From the NCBI GenBank assembly GCA_021201815.1, contig JAJQEC010000066.1:1-43678 (forward strand): a DNA stretch of 43,678 bases, read 5' to 3'. Shown here piece by piece: positions 1 to 8,791 of the stretch (within the stretch, counting starts at the first letter, position 1; the number at the start of each line of letters is the position of its first letter). This DNA is from Candidatus Azobacteroides sp. (lineage in GTDB: Bacteria > Bacteroidota > Bacteroidia > Bacteroidales > WRGA01). The position numbers and the translations under genes are program-made. Under the pieces are notes generated by a model. The model was given only the letters and a program-made list of their open reading frames with translations. It was not told the origin of the DNA and ran no database searches.

Positions 1-265
1 TATTTTAGACAAAGAATGATTCTCATGCAAACGTACGAGGGGAGTACCTTTGACTCTGTCAAAGGGGAGGGGTTAGATAATAACCATCTGGTTCATCCGC
101 CAAAAAAGACAGAACTTAATAAAAACCCGTGATGCACTCTCTTTCACAGCGTTAAAAAATGAATAAAAAATATATTATTCCCATACTACCCAACTTCCTC
201 GTTTATAGATTGTTTTATTACAATGAACAACATGTTCGGTAAGTATTAATTAAATAGGATTAAAA
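1..265. other. non-coding stretch at window start
   Basis: No convincing gene is visible. It contains a perfect 8-bp hairpin at 47-65 (CCTTTGAC / GTCAAAGG, 3-nt loop) followed by a G-rich run, GGGGAGGGG, near 64-72. This looks like an extragenic palindrome or the end of a gene lying outside the window. No clear TAnnTTTG box was found before the gene at 266. Confidence 0.5.
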
Positions 266-1225
266 ATGAAAAAGCTATATTTTATATTCAGCATGGCAAT
301 ATGCCTTCTATCTTTTCCGGCTTTAGCCCAAACGGCTCCGTCGGGAACGATCACGTATCAGAAATTTTATGACGATTTATCTCCGTACGGTACCTGGATG
401 AATTATCCGGGAGTCGGGGAAGTATGGCATCCGAGTGTAAGCGGAGATTTCAAACCTTATGCCACAAACGGCTATTGGGAAAATACGGACCAGGGATGGT
501 ATTGGGAATCGGATTATGAATGGGGCTGGGCACCTTTCCATTATGGAAACTGGTTTTATGACAGTACCTACGGGTGGTTATGGGAACCCGGTTATGAGTG
601 GTCTCCTGCATGGGTAACCTGGGGAGATACGGACAATTCTTATGCTTGGGCACCATTGGCTCCCGAAGGGATCACACTTTCAGACCGGCATGTACCGCAT
701 GATTATTACTGGAATATGGTAGACCGGAAGGATATTTATGACAGGAACCTGAGCAGCAAACTGGCAAATGAGAATCAAATCAGAAATGAGGCGAGTAAGA
801 TTACTGTCCGGAATTATGATAACAACCAACACATTTCTCAAAGAAGGAATAATGAACCGTCTGTTTCAGAGGTGGCAAAATACACAAACCAGAATATTCC
901 GACCCGCACTATTCATGAAGTAAACCAACCTGTAAAAATACAGAATAACTATTCTACAAACAGGGATATGACAAATAATAGGATAAACGCGTATAAGCCG
1001 GCTGTTCAGACCATGCAACCGACAGAATCCCGCAAAGTAGAATCCACTTACAGGAATATTATGCAGGATAATAACAGATGGCCTACTACCAATCATCAGA
1101 CACAAACAGAAAATGTCCGTAATCTGCCAGTAAGAGAAAATACCGGAGTACGCACTACTCCTACCATTCATCAGACAAATATCTACGAAAACCGCACGAT
1201 AAGAGAATCCGGAAACCACAGATAA
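266..1225 (+). CDS. DUF6600-like exported protein with Tyr/Trp/Gly repeats
   Basis: A 319-residue protein. Residues 1-21 are a signal peptide ending Ala-Leu-Ala-Gln, so it is exported. Residues about 33-135 are very rich in Trp, Tyr and Gly (YGTWMNYPGVGEVWHP, WGWAPFHYGNW, YGWLWEPGYEWSPAWVTW). This is the pattern of DUF6600 / YXWGXW-repeat proteins, which are predicted envelope proteins of unknown function. The C-terminal half (about 160-319) is polar, rich in Asn, Arg, Gln and Thr, and probably disordered. The ATG at 266 gives the signal peptide directly. A strong terminator follows at 1256, so it is probably transcribed alone. The family call is from recognition of the repeat pattern; the role is unknown. 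Confidence 0.8.
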   Translation: MKKLYFIFSMAICLLSFPALAQTAPSGTITYQKFYDDLSPYGTWMNYPGVGEVWHPSVSGDFKPYATNGYWENTDQGWYWESDYEWGWAPFHYGNWFYDSTYGWLWEPGYEWSPAWVTWGDTDNSYAWAPLAPEGITLSDRHVPHDYYWNMVDRKDIYDRNLSSKLANENQIRNEASKITVRNYDNNQHISQRRNNEPSVSEVAKYTNQNIPTRTIHEVNQPVKIQNNYSTNRDMTNNRINAYKPAVQTMQPTESRKVESTYRNIMQDNNRWPTTNHQTQTENVRNLPVRENTGVRTTPTIHQTNIYENRTIRESGNHR

Positions 1226-1255
1226 ATAAAAATCCGGACAAAACAGATTTGAAAG

Positions 1256-1291
1256 TAAAAAAGGATTGGTGTTCGACCGGTCCTTTTTTTA
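1256..1291 (+). terminator. rho-independent terminator after the DUF6600-like gene
   Basis: An A-run and GGA pair with TCC and a T-run around the loop GTTCG. The stem includes two G-T wobbles, and seven T follow at 1284-1290. The A-run on the 5' side means it could also work on the minus strand. Confidence 0.85.
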
Positions 1292-1352
1292 TTTCCGTAT
1301 GTTAAATTCCGCATTTTCGTCTACTTTTTTCCGGAATGTCTTTTATTCGTTT

Positions 1353-1360
1353 TACTTTTG
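1353..1360 (+). promoter_or_regulatory. Bacteroidota -7 box TACTTTTG
   Basis: An exact TAnnTTTG match 22 nt before the ATG at 1382, predicting a start of transcription near 1367. No clear TTTG is seen at -33. A TTCGTCTA element at 1316-1323, also found twice before the next operon, lies about 50 nt upstream of the predicted start and may bind an activator. Confidence 0.6.
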
Positions 1361-1381
1361 CGAAAAATCCCGATATATGAG

Positions 1382-2299
1382 ATGAAACGCATTTTTACTA
1401 TTCTATATATTATATTACCCTTGTATACTTATTCTCAGGTAGACAGTAGTTATATCAGTAGTTACCCTCAGAAATTAACCATACGACCCTATTTTGCCTA
1501 TAATTTATTTGGCATGAATTCCGAAACACCGGATGGTGATAAATCCTATTATCCCAACAATGCCCCTATTTATGGGATAGGTATTTCTGTTAATAATACC
1601 ATCATAAATTTCGGATACGGATACGGAGCCGAATTTATGGTTGACAAAGAATATGGAAAAACAAAATCCGTTGATTTCCAGATTCACAATTATGGCCGAA
1701 GGGTTACATTCGATATTTTTTACCAGAAATATGAAGGATTCTATAGTGATGACCAGAAAGAAATAGAGCTGTATCCTGATCTGAAAATTAACCAGTACGG
1801 GTTTCACGGACAATATGTGTTTAATTACAAACGATTTTCCTACCAGGCAGCATTTACCCAGAATGAAAAGCAATTGAAATCTGCCGGAAGCCTGTTAGCC
1901 GGTGTAGGTATCTACCAGACCGAGATCCTCTCGGACAGTTCTTTTCTCTATAACGGAGAACATTCGTTTTCTAATTTTCAATTCGGAGTCAGTGCCGGAT
2001 ATGCCTATACATGGGTATTGGGAAAGTACTGGACAATAAATGTTTCGGGAACAGTCGGGATTAACTTCGGGAGTGAAAAGATGAGTACTTTCGGGAAACA
2101 ACAACTGGAGGTTTATCCGACCGTATTTCCCCGGCTTTCCGCCGGATATAGCAGGACACACTGGGCATTGAGTTTTACATATGTCGGAAATATAACTATT
2201 CCTTCCCTCTCGGATGAATCTTCTATCAGTCTATTGTCGGGGGGAATAGAATTTGCCTATATCAGGCGGTTCGATAAAATTCCGTTCATTAACCGTTAA
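1382..2299 (+). CDS. DUF4421-like outer-membrane protein
   Basis: A 305-residue protein with a signal peptide (MKRIFTILYIILPLYTYSQ). It then has repeated amphipathic beta strands rich in Tyr, Phe and Gly, ending IEFAYIRRF near the C-terminus, as in an outer-membrane beta barrel. The opening SSYPQKLTIRPYFAYN block and the general pattern fit the DUF4421 family of the Bacteroidota, whose function is unknown. An upstream TTG at 1358 keeps the frame open but lies inside the promoter box, so the ATG at 1382 is chosen. The gene precedes the TonB receptor/two-component unit and shares an 8-bp motif with that unit's upstream region, which suggests co-regulation but does not prove it. Confidence 0.7.
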   Translation: MKRIFTILYIILPLYTYSQVDSSYISSYPQKLTIRPYFAYNLFGMNSETPDGDKSYYPNNAPIYGIGISVNNTIINFGYGYGAEFMVDKEYGKTKSVDFQIHNYGRRVTFDIFYQKYEGFYSDDQKEIELYPDLKINQYGFHGQYVFNYKRFSYQAAFTQNEKQLKSAGSLLAGVGIYQTEILSDSSFLYNGEHSFSNFQFGVSAGYAYTWVLGKYWTINVSGTVGINFGSEKMSTFGKQQLEVYPTVFPRLSAGYSRTHWALSFTYVGNITIPSLSDESSISLLSGGIEFAYIRRFDKIPFINR

Positions 2300-2309
2300 A
2301 AATATCCTA

Positions 2310-2375
2310 TTCGTCTACCAATACACTCTCTTCGTCTATTAATTATAACTCCGGCATGAGATCCCTCTACTTTCG
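2310..2375 (+). promoter_or_regulatory. paired direct repeats TTCGTCTA and -7-like box upstream of the receptor operon
   Basis: TTCGTCTA occurs at 2310-2317 and 2331-2338, exactly 21 bp start to start (two DNA turns). That spacing is typical of binding sites for LytTR-domain regulators, and a LytTR regulator is encoded at the end of this operon. A -7-like box TACTTTCG (one mismatch to TAnnTTTG) lies at 2368-2375, 27 bp before the ATG. The sites would sit around -70 to -45 from the predicted start, a usual activator position. Assignment to this regulator is inference. Confidence 0.5.
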
Positions 2376-2402
2376 TGGAGTAATTATAATTAAAACGAGC
2401 AG

Positions 2403-4757
2403 ATGAAAAAGAAAATCAAAACATTCCTCTTTATGTTTCTATCCGGCAGCATGTTTCCCTTGTGTATTTTTTCTCAGGAGCAAATCACTCAAACCGTCCG
2501 TGGGATTGTTACAGACGCAGATACAGGCGCGCCCTTATCATTCATTACAGTAGCCATACCGGGTATACCGGAAGCAGGAAATATAACAGATGAATCCGGA
2601 AATTTTGTTATCCGAAATGTCCCGGTCGGACGGCATTCTTTTCAGGCATCTTCCATCGGGTATCATTCCAATCTGATAGCTGAAGTGCTGGTCACTTCTT
2701 CAAAAGAGGTATTTTTGGAAATACCGTTAAAAGAAAATGCCAATGACTTGTCTGAAGTGGTTGTAAGTGCATATTCGAAAGATGATATTCCCATCAATAA
2801 GATGACACTGGTAGGTGGCCGCATGCTGAGTGTGGAGCAGGCAAGCCGTTATGCCGGAGGATTAGACGATCCGGCCCGGTTTGTTACGGCATTTGCCGGG
2901 GTAGCTTCTTCCGGGTCGAGCAATGGAATCTCTATTCACGGGAATGCGCCGCATTTACTCCAATGGAGACTGGAAGACATTGAAATCCCGAATCCGAACC
3001 ATTTTGCTGATATTACTTCATTAGGGGGAGGAATATTATCTTCTTTGAGCAATAAAGTACTGGGTAATTCCGATTTCCTTATTGCTGCCTTTCCGTCCGA
3101 ATACGGGAATGCCGTATCCGGCGTATTTGATATGCGGTTGCGAAACGGCAACAGCCAGGAATACGAACACACCGCACAGGTCGGTATCCTTGGGTTGGAA
3201 TTTGCTTCGGAAGGACCGATCAGTAAGAAAAACAATTCGTCGTACATAGCCAGTGTACGGGCTTCAACAACCGGGTTGATGAGTAAAGTGTTTGATATGG
3301 ACCTGGGTGGGACATTCGATTATTATGATGTTAATTTTAAACTTAACTTTCCAACCCGGAAGGCCGGTACGTTTTCTTTCTGGGGAACCGGTTTTTATGA
3401 TAAATATAAAACGGAGAGGGAAGATCCATCCAAGTGGGAATATTTTTACGACCGTTCGGAAGCAACAGACGATCAGTATATGGCTGCTACAGGGATGACC
3501 CACCGGTTATTCCTGAATGATAATACGTCTTTGAAAACGACACTGGCTTATACATATTCCCAATTTGATGCCACCCAGCACATGCTCGATTTTAATAATG
3601 TTTCCAGTTTGTATGCTACCCTCTACAACCGTACGCAAAACATGGTTGCCTCTACTTCATTCAATAAAAAATACAGTTCCCGTTTTACCAATAAAACCGG
3701 ATTCACCTTTCAGCACATGGCCTATAAAATGGACCTGATGAAAGCGCCATATGAAGCCCTGCCATTGGAAAGCATCTCACAGGGTGAGGGCAATACAAAT
3801 CTGATCTCGGGATATACCAGTTCTTCTTTTGATGTCAATAATAGAATTACATTTAATTTCGGGATAAACAGCCAATGGCTGACACTCAATGATAAATGGA
3901 CACTGGAACCTCGTGCTTCTGTTAAATGGAAGGCAAGCGGCAGATCGTCCTGGGGATTGGCATACGGATTGCACAGCCGGATGGAAAAGATAGATGTGTA
4001 TTTTGTGAAAACACCGGCTACAGGAAATAGGAATGATGTGAATAAAGAGCTGGATTTTACGAAAGCGCACCATGTGATGTTATCTTATAATTTCAGGGTA
4101 TCGGATGATATAAATATCCGGGTTGAACCTTATTTTCAGTACCTTTACGATGTGCCTGTCATTGCCGACAGCTCGTATTCCGTGTTGAACAGGAATGATT
4201 TTTTTGTAGAGGATGCACTGGTCAATAGGGGAAAGGGAAGAAATATCGGGATTGATCTTACATTTGAGAAATACCTGAGCAAAGGATATTATTACATGGC
4301 TACGGCTACCTTGTTTGACTCCCGTTACCGGGGTGGTGACGGAAAGTGGTATAATACCAGGTTCAACAGGAAGTATGTCCTGAACCTGTTAGGTGGAAAA
4401 GAATGGGTAACCGGAAAAAACAGGAATAAGATATGGAGTGTTAACCTACGGGGTGTTTTACAAGGCGGCGACCGGTATTCCCCTGTTGATACGGAAGCAA
4501 CGCTGGCCGATCCGGATAAGCTGGTGCGTTATAATGAAGATGCAGCGTATTCTAAACAATTCGGTCCGTCTTTCACCTTCCATTATACAGTCAGTTATAA
4601 GATTAACCTGAAAGGAAAGTCGCATGAATTTGCCATAAAAGTACTGGATCCCGGAAAAGAATACTACGGACATAGTTACAATTATAAAACCGGCCGTATA
4701 GATGAAGACCGGGAAAACGGAGGAATAAGCAATATCAGTTATAAATTTGAGTTTTAA
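2403..4757 (+). CDS. TonB-dependent receptor with carboxypeptidase-like N-terminal domain
   Basis: A 784-residue outer-membrane active transporter. Signal peptide 1-25; carboxypeptidase-regulatory-like beta-sandwich about 30-115 (VRGIVTDADTGAPLSFITVAIPG, then DESGNFVIRNVPVG); plug domain about 120-260 beginning near LSEVVVSAY; the rest is a 22-strand-type barrel ending in Phe (SYKFEF). It is shorter than SusC proteins and lacks a SusD partner, so it is not a classical Sus transporter. Its substrate cannot be read from sequence. It is the first gene of a unit with two sensor-kinase-like proteins and a LytTR regulator (4 nt to the next ATG), which suggests receptor and signalling proteins are made together. 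Confidence 0.9.
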   Translation: MKKKIKTFLFMFLSGSMFPLCIFSQEQITQTVRGIVTDADTGAPLSFITVAIPGIPEAGNITDESGNFVIRNVPVGRHSFQASSIGYHSNLIAEVLVTSSKEVFLEIPLKENANDLSEVVVSAYSKDDIPINKMTLVGGRMLSVEQASRYAGGLDDPARFVTAFAGVASSGSSNGISIHGNAPHLLQWRLEDIEIPNPNHFADITSLGGGILSSLSNKVLGNSDFLIAAFPSEYGNAVSGVFDMRLRNGNSQEYEHTAQVGILGLEFASEGPISKKNNSSYIASVRASTTGLMSKVFDMDLGGTFDYYDVNFKLNFPTRKAGTFSFWGTGFYDKYKTEREDPSKWEYFYDRSEATDDQYMAATGMTHRLFLNDNTSLKTTLAYTYSQFDATQHMLDFNNVSSLYATLYNRTQNMVASTSFNKKYSSRFTNKTGFTFQHMAYKMDLMKAPYEALPLESISQGEGNTNLISGYTSSSFDVNNRITFNFGINSQWLTLNDKWTLEPRASVKWKASGRSSWGLAYGLHSRMEKIDVYFVKTPATGNRNDVNKELDFTKAHHVMLSYNFRVSDDINIRVEPYFQYLYDVPVIADSSYSVLNRNDFFVEDALVNRGKGRNIGIDLTFEKYLSKGYYYMATATLFDSRYRGGDGKWYNTRFNRKYVLNLLGGKEWVTGKNRNKIWSVNLRGVLQGGDRYSPVDTEATLADPDKLVRYNEDAAYSKQFGPSFTFHYTVSYKINLKGKSHEFAIKVLDPGKEYYGHSYNYKTGRIDEDRENGGISNISYKFEF

Positions 4758-4761
4758 AAAG

Positions 4762-5832
4762 ATGAATAATAAGCAACAGCTATCCTTTTTTTATGATTTC
4801 CTTATTAGTCCGCGATACCGGGTTGTAAGACATCTGTTGCTTATTGTTACCTTATTTATTATATCTGCCAATCAGACAAGAACTATATTTACCGCCTATA
4901 AGATAATTGATTATAAAGTAGTTTTCGTTTTAACAGCTAACATGCTGGCTTTTCTTTTAACGATCTACATTAACTTATATGTATTAATACCCAGGTACCT
5001 TTTTACCGGTAAATATTTTAATTATGCAGGAGGATTTGTCCTTTCTGTGGTTTTCCTTATCGGATTAATTAACCTGATCGAATACGGCACGTATAAGCTT
5101 CTTCATGTCCCGGAAAGTGAATGGGGGATATTTGTTTCCTGGCATTCTTTATTATTAGAATTTATTTTTAATTTTTCATTGCTTCTTATATGTATTTCCG
5201 GCGGAGCGGCAACTTCTTTACTCAGACAGTGGCTTATCGAGAACCAACATATTTCCCGGCTTAAAAATAATTACCTGAAATCGGAAATCGAAGAGTTAAA
5301 AGAACGGATCTCTCCGGAATTCCTGTTTAATTCATTGCATAAAGCCGGAGAAATTTCTGCTTCACAGGATCCGGAGAGCGCTTCTTCCATCTTGGTTAAA
5401 CTCAGTAAGATTCTCCGATACCAATTGTATGATTGTTCCAGAGAAACCGCTTTTCTCCATTCGGAAATTGCCTTCCTGGAGAATTTCCTGAATTTATATC
5501 AACTATTACAACCTGATTTTGAATATAGGATACAAATAGAAGGCAACGTAAAGAACACATTTGTTCATCCGCTTATTTTTCTCCCGCTGGTGCAATTGCT
5601 GATCGAAAGAAATAAGGAAAAAATAAAACTGGATATCCGGTTCGTTGTGCAGAGAAATACCATTAGCTTTACCGCTTCATTGCAGGGGGAAAAACTCAGG
5701 GAAGATATAGAAATAGCCGATTTGCAGGATATACATCGCCGGATGAAGTTTTTATATAAGAATTCGTATTACCTGAGTGCAACTCAGAAGAAAATCGAAC
5801 TACAGGTAACTCATAAAGAATATGATAATTAG
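4762..5832 (+). CDS. LytS-like sensor pseudokinase (degenerate His_kinase domain)
   Basis: A 356-residue membrane protein with about four transmembrane helices (roughly 22-40, 52-75, 88-107, 128-150), a linker, and a region that aligns with LytS/YehU-type kinases. The normal phosphoacceptor motif NPHFLFN reads SPEFLFN, so the His is Glu186. The N-box (usually PLVENAIKH) reads PLVQLLIERN. The Gly-rich ATP loop (usually GxGLxN) is absent. It is therefore very unlikely to autophosphorylate. An upstream TTG at 4747 keeps the frame open, but ATG 4762 is preferred. It overlaps the next gene, an intact kinase, by 11 nt, suggesting a heteromeric sensor in which this protein has a structural or sensing role. 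Confidence 0.82.
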   Translation: MNNKQQLSFFYDFLISPRYRVVRHLLLIVTLFIISANQTRTIFTAYKIIDYKVVFVLTANMLAFLLTIYINLYVLIPRYLFTGKYFNYAGGFVLSVVFLIGLINLIEYGTYKLLHVPESEWGIFVSWHSLLLEFIFNFSLLLICISGGAATSLLRQWLIENQHISRLKNNYLKSEIEELKERISPEFLFNSLHKAGEISASQDPESASSILVKLSKILRYQLYDCSRETAFLHSEIAFLENFLNLYQLLQPDFEYRIQIEGNVKNTFVHPLIFLPLVQLLIERNKEKIKLDIRFVVQRNTISFTASLQGEKLREDIEIADLQDIHRRMKFLYKNSYYLSATQKKIELQVTHKEYDN

Positions 5833-6880
5833 TCATAATAAAACAGCAGCTTTATTTATTGATAAGAATTACCGGATTTACCGGCATATGATTCTTATCT
5901 TCCTACTCTTATGTATGACCCTCAGTTTTGTATGGTATATTCCATCGACTGAAGTTCCTGTATATTATAAAATGATTGGATGGGGGATCTATTTCGTTCT
6001 TTTTACCGGAAGTAGTTATCATTTCATCTACCGGGTTGTTCCGGCCTTATTAAAAGGGAAGATTGCTACATATGTTAGTATGATAAGTATGTATACTATT
6101 TTTCTTATCGCAGGAGTAATTTCCGTTCAATATCTTATAATGAAAATGGATACGGAATATATGAATACTGTCAACATTCTGCTAATAATAGTAAATATAG
6201 CTGCTTTTATATTTATTATGTGTTTCTTGTTTTTAGGAATTACTGCGTTATTACTGGTAAAAGAACGAATGCATTCCGACATGAAAAAAGCAGAATTAGA
6301 ATCCTCTATATTGCAATCTGAACTCAAGCTGTTAAAAAATCAGGTTAATCCGCATTTCCTTTTCAATATGCTTAATAATGCCAATATGCTCTTAAAAAAA
6401 GATCATAGGCAGGCTTCGAAAGTATTGTTTAAACTGGAAGATTTGTTGCGTTATCAGATAAATGATAATAAAAAAGAAAAAGTGAATCTCGGGGATGAAA
6501 TAACTTTTATCGGAGATTACTTGAACCTTGAAAAGATAAGAAGGGATAATTTCGATTATTCCATTCAGGAAACCGGTTATTGTAAGTATCTGGAATTACC
6601 GCCTTTCCTGTTTATTGTTTTCGTGGAAAATGCAGTGAAACACAATGCGGACAATGAAAACCGGTCATACGTTTATCTTACATTCAGATATATGGACAAC
6701 AAACTGGAATTTACCTGCAAAAATTCCAAGCCCACCTGTTTCCAGCAAAAGAATAATATCGGAGGATTAGGGTTAGGCAATATTCGGAGAAGGCTTCAAC
6801 TCCTCTATCCGGGAAAACACCAGCTAACAATAAATGATGAAGAATTAAAATACACCGTTAAATTAAGTATTGAACTATGA
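5822..6880 (+). CDS. LytS-family sensor histidine kinase
   Basis: A 352-residue inner-membrane sensor kinase. Four transmembrane helices lie at about 22-40, 51-70, 83-107 and 116-146. A cytoplasmic helix then leads to the His_kinase motif NQVNPHFLFN with His178. The N-box is VFVENAVKHN (Asn270) and the ATP-binding glycines are GGLGLGN (314-320), followed by IRRRLQLLYP. All residues expected for activity are present, unlike the upstream paralogue. It overlaps the response regulator by ATGA. It should phosphorylate the LytTR regulator at 6877. The signal is unknown, but the N-terminal part is only membrane helices, so sensing within the membrane or through the partner is likely. Confidence 0.92.
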   Translation: MIISHNKTAALFIDKNYRIYRHMILIFLLLCMTLSFVWYIPSTEVPVYYKMIGWGIYFVLFTGSSYHFIYRVVPALLKGKIATYVSMISMYTIFLIAGVISVQYLIMKMDTEYMNTVNILLIIVNIAAFIFIMCFLFLGITALLLVKERMHSDMKKAELESSILQSELKLLKNQVNPHFLFNMLNNANMLLKKDHRQASKVLFKLEDLLRYQINDNKKEKVNLGDEITFIGDYLNLEKIRRDNFDYSIQETGYCKYLELPPFLFIVFVENAVKHNADNENRSYVYLTFRYMDNKLEFTCKNSKPTCFQQKNNIGGLGLGNIRRRLQLLYPGKHQLTINDEELKYTVKLSIEL

Positions 6881-7587
6881 ACTGTATTATTATAGATGAC
6901 GAACCATTAGCACGTGAAGCAGTGGAATTATTGATCAGGGAAGATAAAAGACTTACGATTACCGGTACATTCGGTAATACCCGGTCTGCATCTGTTTTTT
7001 TAAGTGCAAACATGGTAGACCTTATTTTTCTGGATATACAGATGCCCGGGGTAAACGGTATTGATTTTGCTAAAACGATTCCCCGCAATACGCTGGTAAT
7101 TTTCACGACTGCTTTTTCCGAATATGCCTTAGACAGCTATGAAGTGGATGCATTGGATTATCTGGTAAAACCTATTGAGTATGATCGTTTCTGGAAATCG
7201 GTAGATAAAGCTTTTTCCTACCACACATTGCTTATAAACGAAGAAAAAGAACGCATTGAAGATATAATGGATGATTTCTTTTTCGTAAAATCGGAACGGA
7301 AATACCTGAAGATTAATTACAATGATATTTTGTTTGTGGAAGCACTAAAGGATTACGTGGTCATTCACCTTTGTGACAAAAAGATTATCACTAAAATGTA
7401 TCTTAAAACGATTCAGGATTTATTGCCCGAGACGATCTTTTTCCGCATCAACAGGTCGTATATTGTTAATCTGAAATATATTGATTCGTTTGATAACAAT
7501 GATGTGTTCACCCGGAACAACGAAATTGCTATCGGGAATGGTTTCCGGGATGCTTTTTTCCGTATCTTTTCCTCAAAAAAGATATAA
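6877..7587 (+). CDS. LytTR-family response regulator
   Basis: A 236-residue DNA-binding response regulator. The receiver domain (1-115) has the acidic pair in IIIDDEP (7-8), phosphoacceptor Asp53 in FLDIQMPG, the TT of IFTTAFSEYA, and Lys98 in YLVKPIE. The LytTR DNA-binding domain follows from about 130 (FVKSERKYLKINYNDILFVE, later FFRINRSYIVNLKYI). The start ATG overlaps the kinase stop, so the two are translationally coupled. Family members bind pairs of direct repeats about 21 bp apart. Such a pair is present at 2310/2331 upstream of the operon, making autoregulation a reasonable inference. Confidence 0.93.
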   Translation: MNCIIIDDEPLAREAVELLIREDKRLTITGTFGNTRSASVFLSANMVDLIFLDIQMPGVNGIDFAKTIPRNTLVIFTTAFSEYALDSYEVDALDYLVKPIEYDRFWKSVDKAFSYHTLLINEEKERIEDIMDDFFFVKSERKYLKINYNDILFVEALKDYVVIHLCDKKIITKMYLKTIQDLLPETIFFRINRSYIVNLKYIDSFDNNDVFTRNNEIAIGNGFRDAFFRIFSSKKI

Positions 7588-7864
7588 AAGAACAAATTTT
7601 CACGGCAATACATTCATTCAGACCGGTGCATCTTTCCATTTTTAGGAAAATATGAACATTTTTACCGCAAGGTTGACTATCCTTAATTTAAAATGAATAC
7701 TGAAATTTGTACCCCAAAAACTAAGAGTATTAATAAATTTGTTTTTCTTTGTTCCCGAACGGATGCATAGTCAATTCATATCCGGAGAAATATAAATATA
7801 TCATACGAATATATTTTATCTTTTACATTCTTATTTTCAGGTAAAATTATTGCATTATCTTGTT
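7588..7864 (+). promoter_or_regulatory. intergenic region with candidate -7 box TAAATTTG
   Basis: An AT-rich gap of 277 nt. TAAATTTG at 7734-7741 matches TAnnTTTG. The nearest upstream TTTG (7706-7709) is 24 nt away, a little far, so the promoter call for the phospholipase gene is weak. No small gene or hairpin of note was found. Confidence 0.35.
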
Positions 7865-8770
7865 ATGATTAAGAGAACAGGTACAGGATTTTTATTTCTT
7901 GTTTTTTTCTTTTGTAGTTTGTCATGGGTCCAAAGCCAGGAGTTATTTCTGGGAGACAGTCTTTATAATGAAATAAATGGTCATGGAGAACAAATTCCTT
8001 ATTACAAAAGACATCAGATAGAAATAAAGGAAGCAGATGTAATAAGGGCCACTGATAAACTTCCGGCTTTCGGAATATTCAGGGATAATTTTATTGTAAC
8101 CGGGATTTCCCTGAATCATCCTATCAAAAGGAATACAGCGGATGCATTGTTCCAGATCAGTATCCGGCACCGGGCAACAAAAAGCCACCTTCCGTTCAAT
8201 TCCTTTTTGTTTATTACTTATACCCAAAAATCATTCTGGAATATTTATGAAGAATCAATGCCGTTCTATGATACGAATTATAATCCGGGAATCGGGGTTG
8301 GGAAATATCTTATCCACAATAATATATTAAGAGGAGCAGCTTTTATACAAATAGAACATGAATCCAATGGAAGGGACGAACTAGATTCCCGGAGCTGGAA
8401 TATGATCAGCTTTTCCTCCAAGTATTTCTTCAATCCGTATATAAATTTCGGTCTGAGAGCATGGATTCCTATCGTAGACGGAGGAAACAACCGGAATCTT
8501 GTAAGTTATAAAGGCTTAGGAACTATTTCCATAGACTGTATGACTACCGACAGAAAATGGTGGATAACCGGCGAACTCAATCCGAGAAAAGGCTGGGGAA
8601 ATATAAATACCATGGTGACGGCTGGTTTTAAAGCTTCGAGAAATTCCAATCAATACTTCTATGCCCGTTTTTACAACGGCAAAGGAGATTGTCTGCTGGA
8701 CTATGATAAATATAAAATAAATATCCAGTTCGGTTTATGTATAAAAGGAGAATTCGGAAGTATCTTCTGA
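7865..8770 (+). CDS. pldA: outer-membrane phospholipase A (OMPLA/PldA family)
   Basis: A 301-residue protein with a signal peptide (to about residue 25, WVQSQ). It hydrolyses acyl chains of phospholipids in the outer membrane, usually as a calcium-dependent dimer. The active-site motif is clear: HESNGRDELDSRSWN, with His165, Ser167 and Asn179. Their spacing is the same as His142, Ser144 and Asn156 of E. coli OMPLA. The C-terminal half shows alternating barrel strands (YFYARFYNGKG, INIQFGLCIKG). A TTG at 7850 extends the frame; ATG 7865 is chosen because it starts the signal peptide. It is a single gene, convergent with an AraC-type regulator; nothing links the two beyond position. Confidence 0.9.
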   Translation: MIKRTGTGFLFLVFFFCSLSWVQSQELFLGDSLYNEINGHGEQIPYYKRHQIEIKEADVIRATDKLPAFGIFRDNFIVTGISLNHPIKRNTADALFQISIRHRATKSHLPFNSFLFITYTQKSFWNIYEESMPFYDTNYNPGIGVGKYLIHNNILRGAAFIQIEHESNGRDELDSRSWNMISFSSKYFFNPYINFGLRAWIPIVDGGNNRNLVSYKGLGTISIDCMTTDRKWWITGELNPRKGWGNINTMVTAGFKASRNSNQYFYARFYNGKGDCLLDYDKYKINIQFGLCIKGEFGSIF

Positions 8771-8789
8771 TTTTTATCAAAACAGAAGA
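8763..8789. terminator. weak bidirectional hairpin between convergent genes
   Basis: TCTTCTG (8763-8769) pairs with CAGAAGA (8783-8789) around a 13-nt AT-rich loop. On the plus strand TTTTATCC follows. It overlaps the end of pldA and sits just before the end of the minus-strand AraC gene, the usual place for a shared terminator. The short stem limits confidence. Confidence 0.45.
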
Positions 8790-8791
8790 TT

